Assembly (NCBI RefSeq): GCF_020171985.1
Contig: NZ_JAIVAL010000007.1
Location: 1-64,000, forward strand
Direction of reading: 5' to 3'
Length of the DNA: 64,000 nt
Source: Halobacillus halophilus
GTDB lineage: Bacteria; Bacillota; Bacilli; Bacillales; Halobacillaceae
Part shown: piece by piece, positions 18,031 through 25,856 of the stretch
Numbering within the stretch: position 1 is the first letter of the stretch
Layout: the number at the start of each line of letters is the position of its first letter
Position numbers and translations under genes: made by a program
Notes under the pieces: model-generated
Database searches by the model: none
The model's input: the letters and a program-made list of their open reading frames with translations, nothing else
Told to the model about the DNA's origin: nothing

Positions 18031-18927
18031 TTGAGAAGATTACTTATTTTTTCGTTCGTCGGTTTTTTTGCCCAGCTGATCGACGGTGCCCTGGGAATGG
18101 CTTTTGGACTCAGCTCTTCCTCTCTTTTGCTCGCTTACGGAGTGGCTCCCGCGATTGCCTCCTCGTCCATCCATATGTCTGAAATCGCCACAACCGCTGT
18201 TTCAGGGTTTTCCCATTATAAGTTCGGGAATCTGGACAAAAAATTAGCCCTGACCTTAATCGTTCCGGGAGCGGTCAGCGCCTTTTTGGGAGCTGCTTTT
18301 CTAAGCAGTCTGCCTGGAGATATGATTAAGCCTTTCATCTCTTCTTTCTTACTTTTACTCGGGGTTTATATCATCGCGCGCTTTCTTTTCCTGCGCCCGT
18401 CAAATGAGAACAGGAAGAGAATGCCGCTCAAAAAACGTTTTCTATATCCACTTGGCTTCCTGGCTGGATTCTTTGATTCCATTGGCGGCGGTGGCTGGGG
18501 ACCTATCAACACCCCCGTCCTCCTTTCACAAAAAGGAGCAACACCAAGAAAAGTGATCGGTACAGTCGATACGACCGAGTTTGCCGTGACCACTTCAGCC
18601 ACCCTCGGTTTTCTCCTGTTCTTAGGTATCGAACAGTTCAACTGGCTGTGGGTGGCGGCTTTTGTCATCGGCGGGGTCCTGGCCGCTCCACTTGCCGCCT
18701 GGCTGGTCCGGATTATTCCGGCTGTGATTCTAGGCGTGCTGGCCGGCGGATTTATTATTTTAGTGAATCTGCGTACGGTCCTTCTGTCTCTTTCTGTGAG
18801 CGGAGATGTGCTGGCGGTGATCTATACCGTCCTTATAGCCGGCTGGGCAGCTGCTGTCCTTTTCTCCATCAAGCGGAACATTCAGTTTAACCGGCAGAAC
18901 CCTTCTCCTATGAGAGAAACATCGTAG
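18031..18927 (+). CDS. TauE/SafE-family membrane transporter
   Basis: 298 residues, about eight membrane helices in two repeats, with the family's QLIDGALGMAFG and GFFDSIGGGGWGP motifs. The start is TTG at 18031 after AGGAGTGATGAAAC; a nearby ATG is out of frame. Family members move sulfite, sulfonates or related anions. Control by a SAM riboswitch, divergence from the cys operon and the lack of a CysP permease in that operon suggest that it brings in sulfate or another sulfur source here. Export of excess sulfite is the alternative. Confidence 0.88.
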   Translation: MRRLLIFSFVGFFAQLIDGALGMAFGLSSSSLLLAYGVAPAIASSSIHMSEIATTAVSGFSHYKFGNLDKKLALTLIVPGAVSAFLGAAFLSSLPGDMIKPFISSFLLLLGVYIIARFLFLRPSNENRKRMPLKKRFLYPLGFLAGFFDSIGGGGWGPINTPVLLSQKGATPRKVIGTVDTTEFAVTTSATLGFLLFLGIEQFNWLWVAAFVIGGVLAAPLAAWLVRIIPAVILGVLAGGFIILVNLRTVLLSLSVSGDVLAVIYTVLIAGWAAAVLFSIKRNIQFNRQNPSPMRETS

Positions 18928-18933
18928 TGATGT

Positions 18934-20496
18934 TTACATATGCATGCCGCCCGTGAGACGGCTTTTCGGGCGATAGCATCCAACAGGTATCTGAATAAGC
19001 GTGGTCTGATCGGTTGCTTTCAAGTTATAGAGGGAGTCGCAGTAATTCACATCAAATCCAAGTAAGGGGTGCCCGTTCATCCCAAGGGCACTTGCTGAAA
19101 GCAATAATCGCTGCATCAGCATCCCCGCTTCCATATGCAGCATCCGGTACCCTCTATGCCTGAATTCCTTTCTATAAAAAGATCGGTCACCGGCTATGTG
19201 CAGACAGATAGGGATCTGGTGAAAATGAACGTAATCCATGTTCATTCCTGCCTGCAGATCCGCACGAAAGTCCCCCGCTTTCACTTTTACTAAGGAATGA
19301 GATAGGTGATCATAACGATACGCTCCATCATCGATCCCTTCCACCTGATAAAAACATCCGCAGACAGAGAGGCGGGAGGCTGGATCACCCGCTTCCTCAA
19401 GGCCCGTCGGGCATGTAAAGGAACCACAGGCATGCTGAAGAAGTGCTGCCAGCTTCTCTGCGTTGATCTTTTCCGGTATAAAATCCATCTCGGGGGAATG
19501 CCGGTTCCGGAATACCTCATAGTTGCTTGTGTTCAGTTTTTCTCCTTCAGGCAGAGTTATTCCCGGCCTGTTCTCCTTCTTCCGCTGACCTTTTTTGAGA
19601 GTACTGAATGTTTCGGTTGACTCCATCATCGAACTTTGGTTTACCTCTATAATTTGAGGGTATTCCTTTACGTTTTCGGAGCGTTGAACATAGCTGGTTT
19701 TAAGGGCTGGAAGTTCAGCGCACAGATCTTCTGCGCTTTGTTTTACCACGACTCCCCTTTCGATAGGGAGTTCTTTTTTCCTGGACAGAGGAACCACCGC
19801 ATAGATACTTTCTTCCCCGTCATCAAGTCCGAGCAGGTGGTTGACCGCACGATCCAGAAATTGAAAATGAACACGGGGTTGGTAACCTAAGGAGCGTCCT
19901 GCCTCAAGTATCTGAGCGATAAGAGCCCCTGCGTCAAGTCCCTGCAAACGATAAGAGAAATTATGATATTTAAAGAAATTCTTCCAGAACATCGTGGTAA
20001 TCATAATAGCACCAAAACCGTCCGAAAGATTGGCACGATTCCCGAGAGCGCGATTCAAATAGGAATCGAAATTTCCTTCGCGAAGTAAGAGAAGACGATG
20101 ATGGGCAGCATCATAATGATAAATACCGTCCGGCAGCTCCTCCACTTTCAAGTAGATGTACAATTCATTTGGGTAAAGACCGCCGCCTGAGGGAGCGAAG
20201 CGCCGCAGAGATTGAATCGTTTCCACGGATTCTTCGCCCGCTGTCAGTGCGGTTTGACTGAACTGCGTCAATCCATAGCTGCACCAGAGAAAAGCACCCA
20301 GGGCAGAAAGATTCGTTGTGCAGGATCCCGACTCCCCTTTAGAAGAAAGCGGGACCCTATGAGGCAGCGGAAACTCCGGTAACCCGCGGTAAACTTTAAA
20401 AGGAAGCGGTCCGTCTTCCCAGTCGATTTCCCAGTCACCCGGATTTACTTGGTCACTATGAAAGTGCAGTTGATGTAAGAACAAGTCAAGATCCAT
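18934..20496 (-). CDS. SagB-type azoline dehydrogenase (TOMM), duplicated nitroreductase fold
   Basis: 520 residues with two SagB/nitroreductase-like halves: one around LRRFAPSGGGLYPNELYIYL and one after NTSNYEVFRNRHS with GMNGHPLLGFDVNYCD. Such FMN enzymes oxidise thiazolines and oxazolines to thiazoles and oxazoles in TOMM maturation. It is the last gene of the cluster, 20 bases after the YcaO gene, and starts after CAAGGAGGTTCGTC. Its stop lies 6 bases from the convergent TauE/SafE stop. Which half binds FMN cannot be decided by eye. Confidence 0.9.
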   Translation of the reverse strand: MDLDLFLHQLHFHSDQVNPGDWEIDWEDGPLPFKVYRGLPEFPLPHRVPLSSKGESGSCTTNLSALGAFLWCSYGLTQFSQTALTAGEESVETIQSLRRFAPSGGGLYPNELYIYLKVEELPDGIYHYDAAHHRLLLLREGNFDSYLNRALGNRANLSDGFGAIMITTMFWKNFFKYHNFSYRLQGLDAGALIAQILEAGRSLGYQPRVHFQFLDRAVNHLLGLDDGEESIYAVVPLSRKKELPIERGVVVKQSAEDLCAELPALKTSYVQRSENVKEYPQIIEVNQSSMMESTETFSTLKKGQRKKENRPGITLPEGEKLNTSNYEVFRNRHSPEMDFIPEKINAEKLAALLQHACGSFTCPTGLEEAGDPASRLSVCGCFYQVEGIDDGAYRYDHLSHSLVKVKAGDFRADLQAGMNMDYVHFHQIPICLHIAGDRSFYRKEFRHRGYRMLHMEAGMLMQRLLLSASALGMNGHPLLGFDVNYCDSLYNLKATDQTTLIQIPVGCYRPKSRLTGGMHM

Positions 20497-20516
20497 GACG
20501 AACCTCCTTGACCCCG

Positions 20517-22463
20517 TTAAGGAAATGGGTGTGGATAAGGATTAAGGTCTTCTAACGTCAGCGGCCGGCTGACATAGCCTAATTTATTTGGCACATTTAA
20601 TACTCGGTTAAGTCCTATAACACGAGTGAGGTGGTGGCCAAATGTCATGGGCAGCATCCCCGGGATTAAGACTTTTACGCAGTGAAGATCATTTCTTCGA
20701 ATCTCGGGTGTGGTTTGATCTACGACGATCACATCGAGGTCCAGCTGACTGAAGACCTTCAGAAGATCCCGAATGTCATCCGTCAGATCAGGATGGCTCC
20801 GTTTCCTGTTAAACGCCTCCGCAAATGATTGCTGCTTCTCCTCATTTTTCAACAAAAAGTCGAGCCGCTCTTCTGCTTCCGGAAGGCCATACAGCATCCC
20901 GTGATCATCCATTTTCTGTACGAGTGACGAATCATCCAGCATTGCGGCATATTTGTCTCTATTCTGTTCGAATTCTTTATTCAACGGTTTAACCATGCCA
21001 ATACTTTCTACAATGGCGCTTTTAACCGCTCTTACCGGATCAAGATGGGCACCGGCTGCGCAAATAAGGTTCAATCCGGCCTGGGCGGGGTCACGTTTTT
21101 TGATAATCGTGAATATACACGGAATGCCATGTTCCATAGTGGCATTGTACAAATATAGATCATAGCCTGCTTCCTCACGCATGCGGTCGATCATTAACAG
21201 CAGTTCTTTATCTTCACAAGTGTATGGATCAATACGCGGCAGCGGGAGCCTGGCGTACCACGTCATCAGAAATGAATCCCGTTCCAGTACTTCAAGTATT
21301 CCATGGAAAATGGCTTCCTCGAGACTTCCACCGAGCGCACATCCATTGGAAGTTTCAAACACGAATCCATTTCCGCAGCCCATACTGTAATAAGCGAGCC
21401 GCTCCGGAACCAGAACGGGTGCTTCTTTCTGAAGAGAGTAGCCCCAAACCCAATTCATTTTTCGATCCGGGTGGAAAGCGGTAAAGGGAAAATGGGGCTG
21501 AGCGTACTGCTTTTTCGAATGAACCCCTACCTGAAGGGGGTGGATAGCAGAATCCAGGTTGTTGTAGCTGTCAAAGACAGCCGTTCGTTTTCCCCGCGGT
21601 TCCATTCCGCAAGATCGTTCCAATCCTTCAAGGATGGCGGTCATTTCACTTTCCGCGTACGAGTTTGTTCGTCCGGCTGTGCCTTCATCCCCGCCCATTA
21701 TAGGAAGGTTGACAATAACATCGGCAAACGGAGTTTCAAAATCCTGTAACTTATTGTTTAACAATCCAGTCCTGGGGTCGAGATAATCTTTTGAAAGGAC
21801 ACTGCTTAACTCTTCTTTAGACCGGCACCGAAAGCTGTCTTTATGGACTTTCATACTTGGCTCAAGCTTGATTTCGGCAGCCAAAGCTGAATCCTTCTGT
21901 CGACCACCGCAAACCGGGCATAAGGAATCCGGAAGAATAGCATGGCGTGAGGTTTCAAGGGTTCTAAGATCGATCCGATAAATCGATTCTTTGAATAACG
22001 TCGGTCGCTCTTGACACACCTGCTCGACTTCATTTTTAATCAGGCAGGCCATTTGCCTGAAGGCTGTTTCGGAGCCCCATTCATCCTGACGACTGATCTG
22101 ATTTTCAAGAAGAGCCTTATGCATCTTCCATAGATCCTGTCGATCCGCAGCTGCCATCAATCTCCGGGACTCCGCACATTGAGAACAGCCTGCACTTCCG
22201 GGCGTTACAAGCGGACCTGCCACCCCTGCCCCAAAGGAGACGAATCCAGGAATCCACTCCACACCACAGCTCATGGCCGCGGCTTCCGCCTGAAGATAAA
22301 TCGATGGATCCCAGGTATCATGGAGCACAATCATCATTCTCGTGCCCTCAGGTATAGGCTCGTTAAAATCAGGCAGCCGGACAATTTCCCACCGGGGACT
22401 CAGCTCTTCCGCTGTCAGCTGAACCAGTCTTCCTTTTCCGACCAGTGCAATAATGGGATTCAT
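20517..22463 (-). CDS. TOMM cyclodehydratase: E1-like leader-binding domain fused to YcaO
   Basis: 648 residues. The N-terminal part (about 1-220) resembles the E1-like precursor-binding partner and has four Cys in two CxxC pairs (Cys93/96 and Cys182/185), likely a structural zinc. The rest is YcaO: ESEMTAILEGLERS (271-284), EEAIFHGILEVLERD (382-396) and the C-terminal PYPHPFP, the PxPxP tail needed for cyclodehydration. It should use ATP to turn precursor Cys residues into thiazolines. The start overlaps the upstream stop as ATGA. Confidence 0.93.
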   Translation of the reverse strand: MNPIIALVGKGRLVQLTAEELSPRWEIVRLPDFNEPIPEGTRMMIVLHDTWDPSIYLQAEAAAMSCGVEWIPGFVSFGAGVAGPLVTPGSAGCSQCAESRRLMAAADRQDLWKMHKALLENQISRQDEWGSETAFRQMACLIKNEVEQVCQERPTLFKESIYRIDLRTLETSRHAILPDSLCPVCGGRQKDSALAAEIKLEPSMKVHKDSFRCRSKEELSSVLSKDYLDPRTGLLNNKLQDFETPFADVIVNLPIMGGDEGTAGRTNSYAESEMTAILEGLERSCGMEPRGKRTAVFDSYNNLDSAIHPLQVGVHSKKQYAQPHFPFTAFHPDRKMNWVWGYSLQKEAPVLVPERLAYYSMGCGNGFVFETSNGCALGGSLEEAIFHGILEVLERDSFLMTWYARLPLPRIDPYTCEDKELLLMIDRMREEAGYDLYLYNATMEHGIPCIFTIIKKRDPAQAGLNLICAAGAHLDPVRAVKSAIVESIGMVKPLNKEFEQNRDKYAAMLDDSSLVQKMDDHGMLYGLPEAEERLDFLLKNEEKQQSFAEAFNRKRSHPDLTDDIRDLLKVFSQLDLDVIVVDQTTPEIRRNDLHCVKVLIPGMLPMTFGHHLTRVIGLNRVLNVPNKLGYVSRPLTLEDLNPYPHPFP

Positions 22464-24370
22464 CCAGTCTCCTCCTCTCTCACAACCACACCGAAGAGAT
22501 CCATAATTGCATCGTCTTTAAAAGGGTCCATGGTTACTTTGATAAAGAAAAGATCCTGGTGGCTGCGTTTCAGTTGCTGAATGGCAGAGCTAAGAACCTC
22601 AGGGTCATCTGACTGACAGGAGGGGATATCAAGAGAATGGACAACTCCCTCCTTATCGTTCACCTTAGCAATGCAAGCGTCAGGTACGAACGTGCGGTCA
22701 GGGTTTTGCTCCTCCATCAAAGCACGGCGTAATGCTTGTCGCAGAGCGAGTGTACGGGTGAACCCCACACTTCCGTACCACTTCTGTTTCCCAGCTTTCG
22801 TCCAAACGACCGGAAATCCATAAGCATCTTCCCCGAGCCCGAGCTCCACTTCTTTCTTCAGGGTTTGTAAGGCCTGGTAATAGAAGCGGCATTGGTCATC
22901 TTCCATTCTGTTTAACTCAAGCTTCGCTGGGGTCCATTCCACCCCAGTTTCTTGCAGGCGTTCTTCAAGTAAGTTGGTAAGTGCCCGGCTGATGGCTGTT
23001 CGCGTACCGGTTTCCCCTGCTCCTAGATAAAGACTGGCTGAACGATCGTTCACAGAATCTAAACTATTTAAAATATCTTTTTTCAGAGGGGAAAGGTATT
23101 GCTCCATTCCGGCAAGTCCTGCTTCCCGTCTCGCTTCTTCATGGGTCATAGCTGCACAGATCCTGCCTGGATGCGGATGCCCGGAGTGAAGATCTGCCAC
23201 CTGCACTTCGCATTGAGATAAAGGCAGCTGGGGCAGATCTCCTTCTTCATAACGTTGAAAAATCCCTAAAGGCCCGGACGCCAACTCATTAAAGTAAAAG
23301 AACCACTCTTTTTCCGGATCCGCTTCTTGATCTTTCGTTTTCTCTAATACGTCTTCCACCCTTTCGGCCACGATGTGACCTGTAACAAGTGGATGAGGTT
23401 TAAAAGGATGCCATTTCCCCTCCAGCGTTTCATCTGTAAGCACAAACATGTGGTTCGAAGGATGAACATCCGGCACCCCGGTCATCTTCTTAAACCATTC
23501 AAACACAGCCACATTTGTAAGCATCGCTGCAGCTGGTGACGAAATAAAACCACTCTGCTCCTCGTCTGCTTCCTTTCTGGGAAGACTGCGCCACGCCGAT
23601 TCAAAACGGGAATCCGGCCCCGGTATTTCCGCAGGTCCCGCAAACCCTTCTGTTCTACTGCATAGGATGGGAATAAACCATTTATGTTTCTTTTGACAGG
23701 CAGTAAGCAGAGATGTCCGTTCTTCATAATAGTCTTGATGAGAAGCGTAAAAAACAGCATCATACGGTTCGATTTCTTGCTCCCAGGAAAAAGGATTTTC
23801 CAGAGCTATGGTGAGGCGAACTTCAGGATCCGTTTCCCTCGCCCAGGCTTCAAGCTCCCTCACTCTACGGCGGCTGCTTTCGTTCTCATCGGTTAAAATC
23901 ACATGACATCCAGGCAGCCCAGAGGCAAGCAGCGCTGACACTGCTCCGAGCAGCATGTTTCCCTCTCCAGCAGCAATTACTTTTTGCCGACGATACTTTT
24001 GGAAGCGGAAGCTGGCAGAATCACCGAAACTCTCCAGGAACTCTATTTGAGAAGCGAACTTCTCCGCCACCTGCGGATGCAGCTCATGAGGATGATCTGC
24101 ACTCATATCCCGAAGAAATCCATTGTTATATAGAACGTCCGTTATCTCGTAAACACGCGCATGGTAGGGATGCGATAACCCTTCTGTTAAATCAGCTAAT
24201 GAATGTTCTCCATTGAGCATAGGCAGCAATTTTTCAACCCATTGATGAATAGCCTTTCCTTCCATCCGAAATGAGCCTGCATTGTTTCGGAAATAAACAC
24301 TCCCGTCCGGTTCCGGCATGAAAAAAGTACCCTTCTTTACCTTTAAACGCATTGAAGGTTTTACGTTCAC
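22460..24370 (-). CDS. ThiF-like TOMM bacteriocin maturation protein
   Basis: 636 residues from a GTG at 24370, chosen for AAGGAGG nine bases upstream. It matches the pattern of 'putative thiazole-containing bacteriocin maturation proteins' found beside heterocycloanthracin-type precursors. There is an N-terminal peptide-binding-like region (VKKGTFFMPEPDGSVYFRN), a degenerate Rossmann segment (VIAAGEGNMLLGAVSALLAS) and a long C-terminal half. It likely presents the leader peptide to the YcaO fusion, but its precise role is unproven. It is the first enzyme gene after the precursor and hairpin. Confidence 0.85.
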   Translation of the reverse strand: MNVKPSMRLKVKKGTFFMPEPDGSVYFRNNAGSFRMEGKAIHQWVEKLLPMLNGEHSLADLTEGLSHPYHARVYEITDVLYNNGFLRDMSADHPHELHPQVAEKFASQIEFLESFGDSASFRFQKYRRQKVIAAGEGNMLLGAVSALLASGLPGCHVILTDENESSRRRVRELEAWARETDPEVRLTIALENPFSWEQEIEPYDAVFYASHQDYYEERTSLLTACQKKHKWFIPILCSRTEGFAGPAEIPGPDSRFESAWRSLPRKEADEEQSGFISSPAAAMLTNVAVFEWFKKMTGVPDVHPSNHMFVLTDETLEGKWHPFKPHPLVTGHIVAERVEDVLEKTKDQEADPEKEWFFYFNELASGPLGIFQRYEEGDLPQLPLSQCEVQVADLHSGHPHPGRICAAMTHEEARREAGLAGMEQYLSPLKKDILNSLDSVNDRSASLYLGAGETGTRTAISRALTNLLEERLQETGVEWTPAKLELNRMEDDQCRFYYQALQTLKKEVELGLGEDAYGFPVVWTKAGKQKWYGSVGFTRTLALRQALRRALMEEQNPDRTFVPDACIAKVNDKEGVVHSLDIPSCQSDDPEVLSSAIQQLKRSHQDLFFIKVTMDPFKDDAIMDLFGVVVREEETG

Positions 24371-24459
24371 TATGACACTCCTCCTTACCAACTGGGGTGA
24401 CTTCCTTCTACGATTCTATGTACTTCCCTTTGTCTCATATGACTTCATCAATAGAAGTA

Positions 24460-24484
24460 CCCCTGCAGAGTGTTTCTGCAGGGG
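24460..24484 (-). terminator. Hairpin between precursor and TOMM enzymes
   Basis: Perfect 10-bp stem CCCCTGCAGA/TCTGCAGGGG with a 5-base loop, 33 bases after the precursor stop on the minus strand. No T-run follows (TACTTCTATTG), so termination would be partial. Partial read-through would give much more precursor message than enzyme message, as is common in peptide clusters. Confidence 0.6.
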
Positions 24485-24516
24485 AAAGGAAGAAAGTATA
24501 TATAAATGTAGAATAC

Positions 24517-24792
24517 TTAACGTCCGCAGCGACCGCAGCCGGCACAACGTGCACATCTTGCACAACCCGCACAGCCACCACAGCCTGCGCAGCGCGCACA
24601 ACCTCCGCATCCTCCGCAACCGCCACAGCCAGCACAGCGGAAACAGCCGAAGCAGCCAAAGCATACAAATCCAAAACCTACACATAACCTGGAGTTATTG
24701 CCATAGTCGTGAGCTTGCTCACTCGGCACTAACTGCTGGGCATGAAATTCTCCGACATCTAAATGCTGAAGTTCATTTTGAAACTGATTCAT
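24517..24792 (-). CDS. Heterocycloanthracin/sonorensin-type TOMM precursor peptide
   Basis: 91 residues from the ATG at 24792. GGAGG lies 8 bases upstream and overlaps an earlier in-frame ATG, which is therefore not the start. The leader MNQFQNELQHLDVGEFHAQQ matches this family. The core has Cys37 and then sixteen Cys at strict spacing of three, Cys44 to Cys89, separated by FG, FR, AG, GG, AR or GR. The core proper has no Ser or Thr, so only thiazoles are expected, and seven Arg make it cationic. The enzymes lie immediately downstream. Confidence 0.93.
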   Translation of the reverse strand: MNQFQNELQHLDVGEFHAQQLVPSEQAHDYGNNSRLCVGFGFVCFGCFGCFRCAGCGGCGGCGGCARCAGCGGCAGCARCARCAGCGRCGR

Positions 24793-24843
24793 ATGGGGAA
24801 CCTCCATCGTTATTCAGATTTACTCCTGATCAGGAAACGCTCT

Positions 24844-24872
24844 TTTACAATAAAAGACACTTTCCCAATCAA
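24844..24872 (-). promoter_or_regulatory. Candidate promoter of the TOMM precursor
   Basis: On the minus strand TTGATT (24872-24867), a 17-bp spacer and TGTAAA (24849-24844) lie about 50 bases ahead of the precursor start. Both boxes are imperfect, so this is only a candidate. Confidence 0.35.
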
Positions 24873-25029
24873 GGTATGACGAAGGCCTGGGCACTGTTAC
24901 TCGAAATCGTCTGGTTGATATTTATTTAACAGAGGAATGACTTGTGAATGATAGGAAGTTGATCGATTCATGAGAAGAAATTTGATTTTGGAAGAGTTGG
25001 AGGTGCGGTATAGCCTGGACCGCGCGTAT

Positions 25030-25075
25030 CTTCGGATTGGGCCGTGCGCCTCCTCGATTGGGCCGTGGTCAAACC
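25030..25075. repeat. 21-bp periodic ATTGGGCCGTG repeat, copy 1
   Basis: ATTGGGCCGTG occurs at 25036-25046 and again at 25057-25067, a 21-bp period, in the 494-base gap between the TOMM precursor and the NlpC/P60 gene. Related arrays occur at 51061-51112 and 60414-60442. Besides this and the candidate precursor promoter I see nothing else in the gap. Confidence 0.65.
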
Positions 25076-25286
25076 CAATCAGTTAAATCTAGTAGAAGAT
25101 AACCAGCCTCTACTTTCTTTCCTATGCCCATCTATCAAAATGACGATATTCCTTCTCTAGTTGCCAAAGCACCTTTCCACTGAAATCTATGTCGAAAACT
25201 TTTCATATTCGTCGGTGGAATAAACAAAAAATAGCAACAATACGATAATTATTGTTTGGCGAATTTAACTTCAGGAGGTCAAAAGG

Positions 25287-25769
25287 ATGAATGTTGCTGT
25301 TAGGAAGTCAAGGTGCTGGGTGTATGCTGCGGTCATTTTTTCATTAGTTGCTGCTTTTGTCTTCACCCCTTTCTCAAAAGCAGAAGCTACAATTAACTAT
25401 GGCGAGGAAGTTTCTGCCGTGGCGGAGAGGTATGCAGGGGCCCCGTTTAAATGGGGAGGAACGACGCCTAAAGGTTTTGACGCAAGCGGATTTACTCAAT
25501 ACATCTATTCCTATTCTGCTGCTAAAAAGCAAATCGCTCGCACAAGTGCTGAGCAATATAAGCAAGGAAAAGTCGTTAAGAAACAATCCGACTTGAAGTT
25601 TGGGGATCTCGTATTCTTTGATACAGCAGGAAAAGGCAACGTTTCATTTGTGGGCATATACACAGGGTCCGGTGAGTTTATTGCCGCTACCTCTCAAGGC
25701 GTCAGAACGCAAAAGCTTTCCAGCTCTTATTGGAAAACCAAATATTTAGGCGCAAAACGTCACTTTTAA
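25287..25769 (+). CDS. NlpC/P60-family secreted protein without catalytic residues
   Basis: 160 residues with a signal peptide (about 1-33, VAAFVFTPFSKAEA). The remainder aligns with NlpC/P60 wall peptidases (RYAGAPFKWGGTTPKGFD). The Cys-His-His triad is gone: Ala66 replaces Cys in FDASGF, Phe121 replaces His in VSFVGIY, and Ala133 replaces the third residue in FIAATS. The fold landmarks are otherwise intact and the frame is clean, with AGGAGG before ATG. It is therefore a pseudoenzyme, perhaps a wall-binding or inhibitory protein, rather than a decaying gene. A terminator follows. Confidence 0.85.
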   Translation: MNVAVRKSRCWVYAAVIFSLVAAFVFTPFSKAEATINYGEEVSAVAERYAGAPFKWGGTTPKGFDASGFTQYIYSYSAAKKQIARTSAEQYKQGKVVKKQSDLKFGDLVFFDTAGKGNVSFVGIYTGSGEFIAATSQGVRTQKLSSSYWKTKYLGAKRHF

Positions 25770-25777
25770 CTAATAAA

Positions 25778-25810
25778 ACCAGGGACTTTCGTCAAGAGGA
25801 AGTCCCTGGT
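25778..25810. terminator. Terminator after the NlpC/P60 gene
   Basis: Arms ACCAGGGACTT and AAGTCCCTGGT with an 11-base loop, 9 bases after the stop. The T-tract is weak. Confidence 0.7.
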
Positions 25811-25856
25811 TACATCATTTATTCACTAGCTAAAGTCATCGCTTTGACAGGACCAT

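Noticed and set aside
24397..24687. Plus-strand frame rich in Thr, Ala and Ser opposite the precursor
   Set aside because: It is a shadow of the periodic Cys codons read on the other strand; the minus-strand frame has the ribosome site, leader and enzyme context.
24517..24792. Precursor as a metallothionein
   Set aside because: High Cys content alone would allow it, but the family leader and the three adjacent TOMM enzymes favour a modified peptide.
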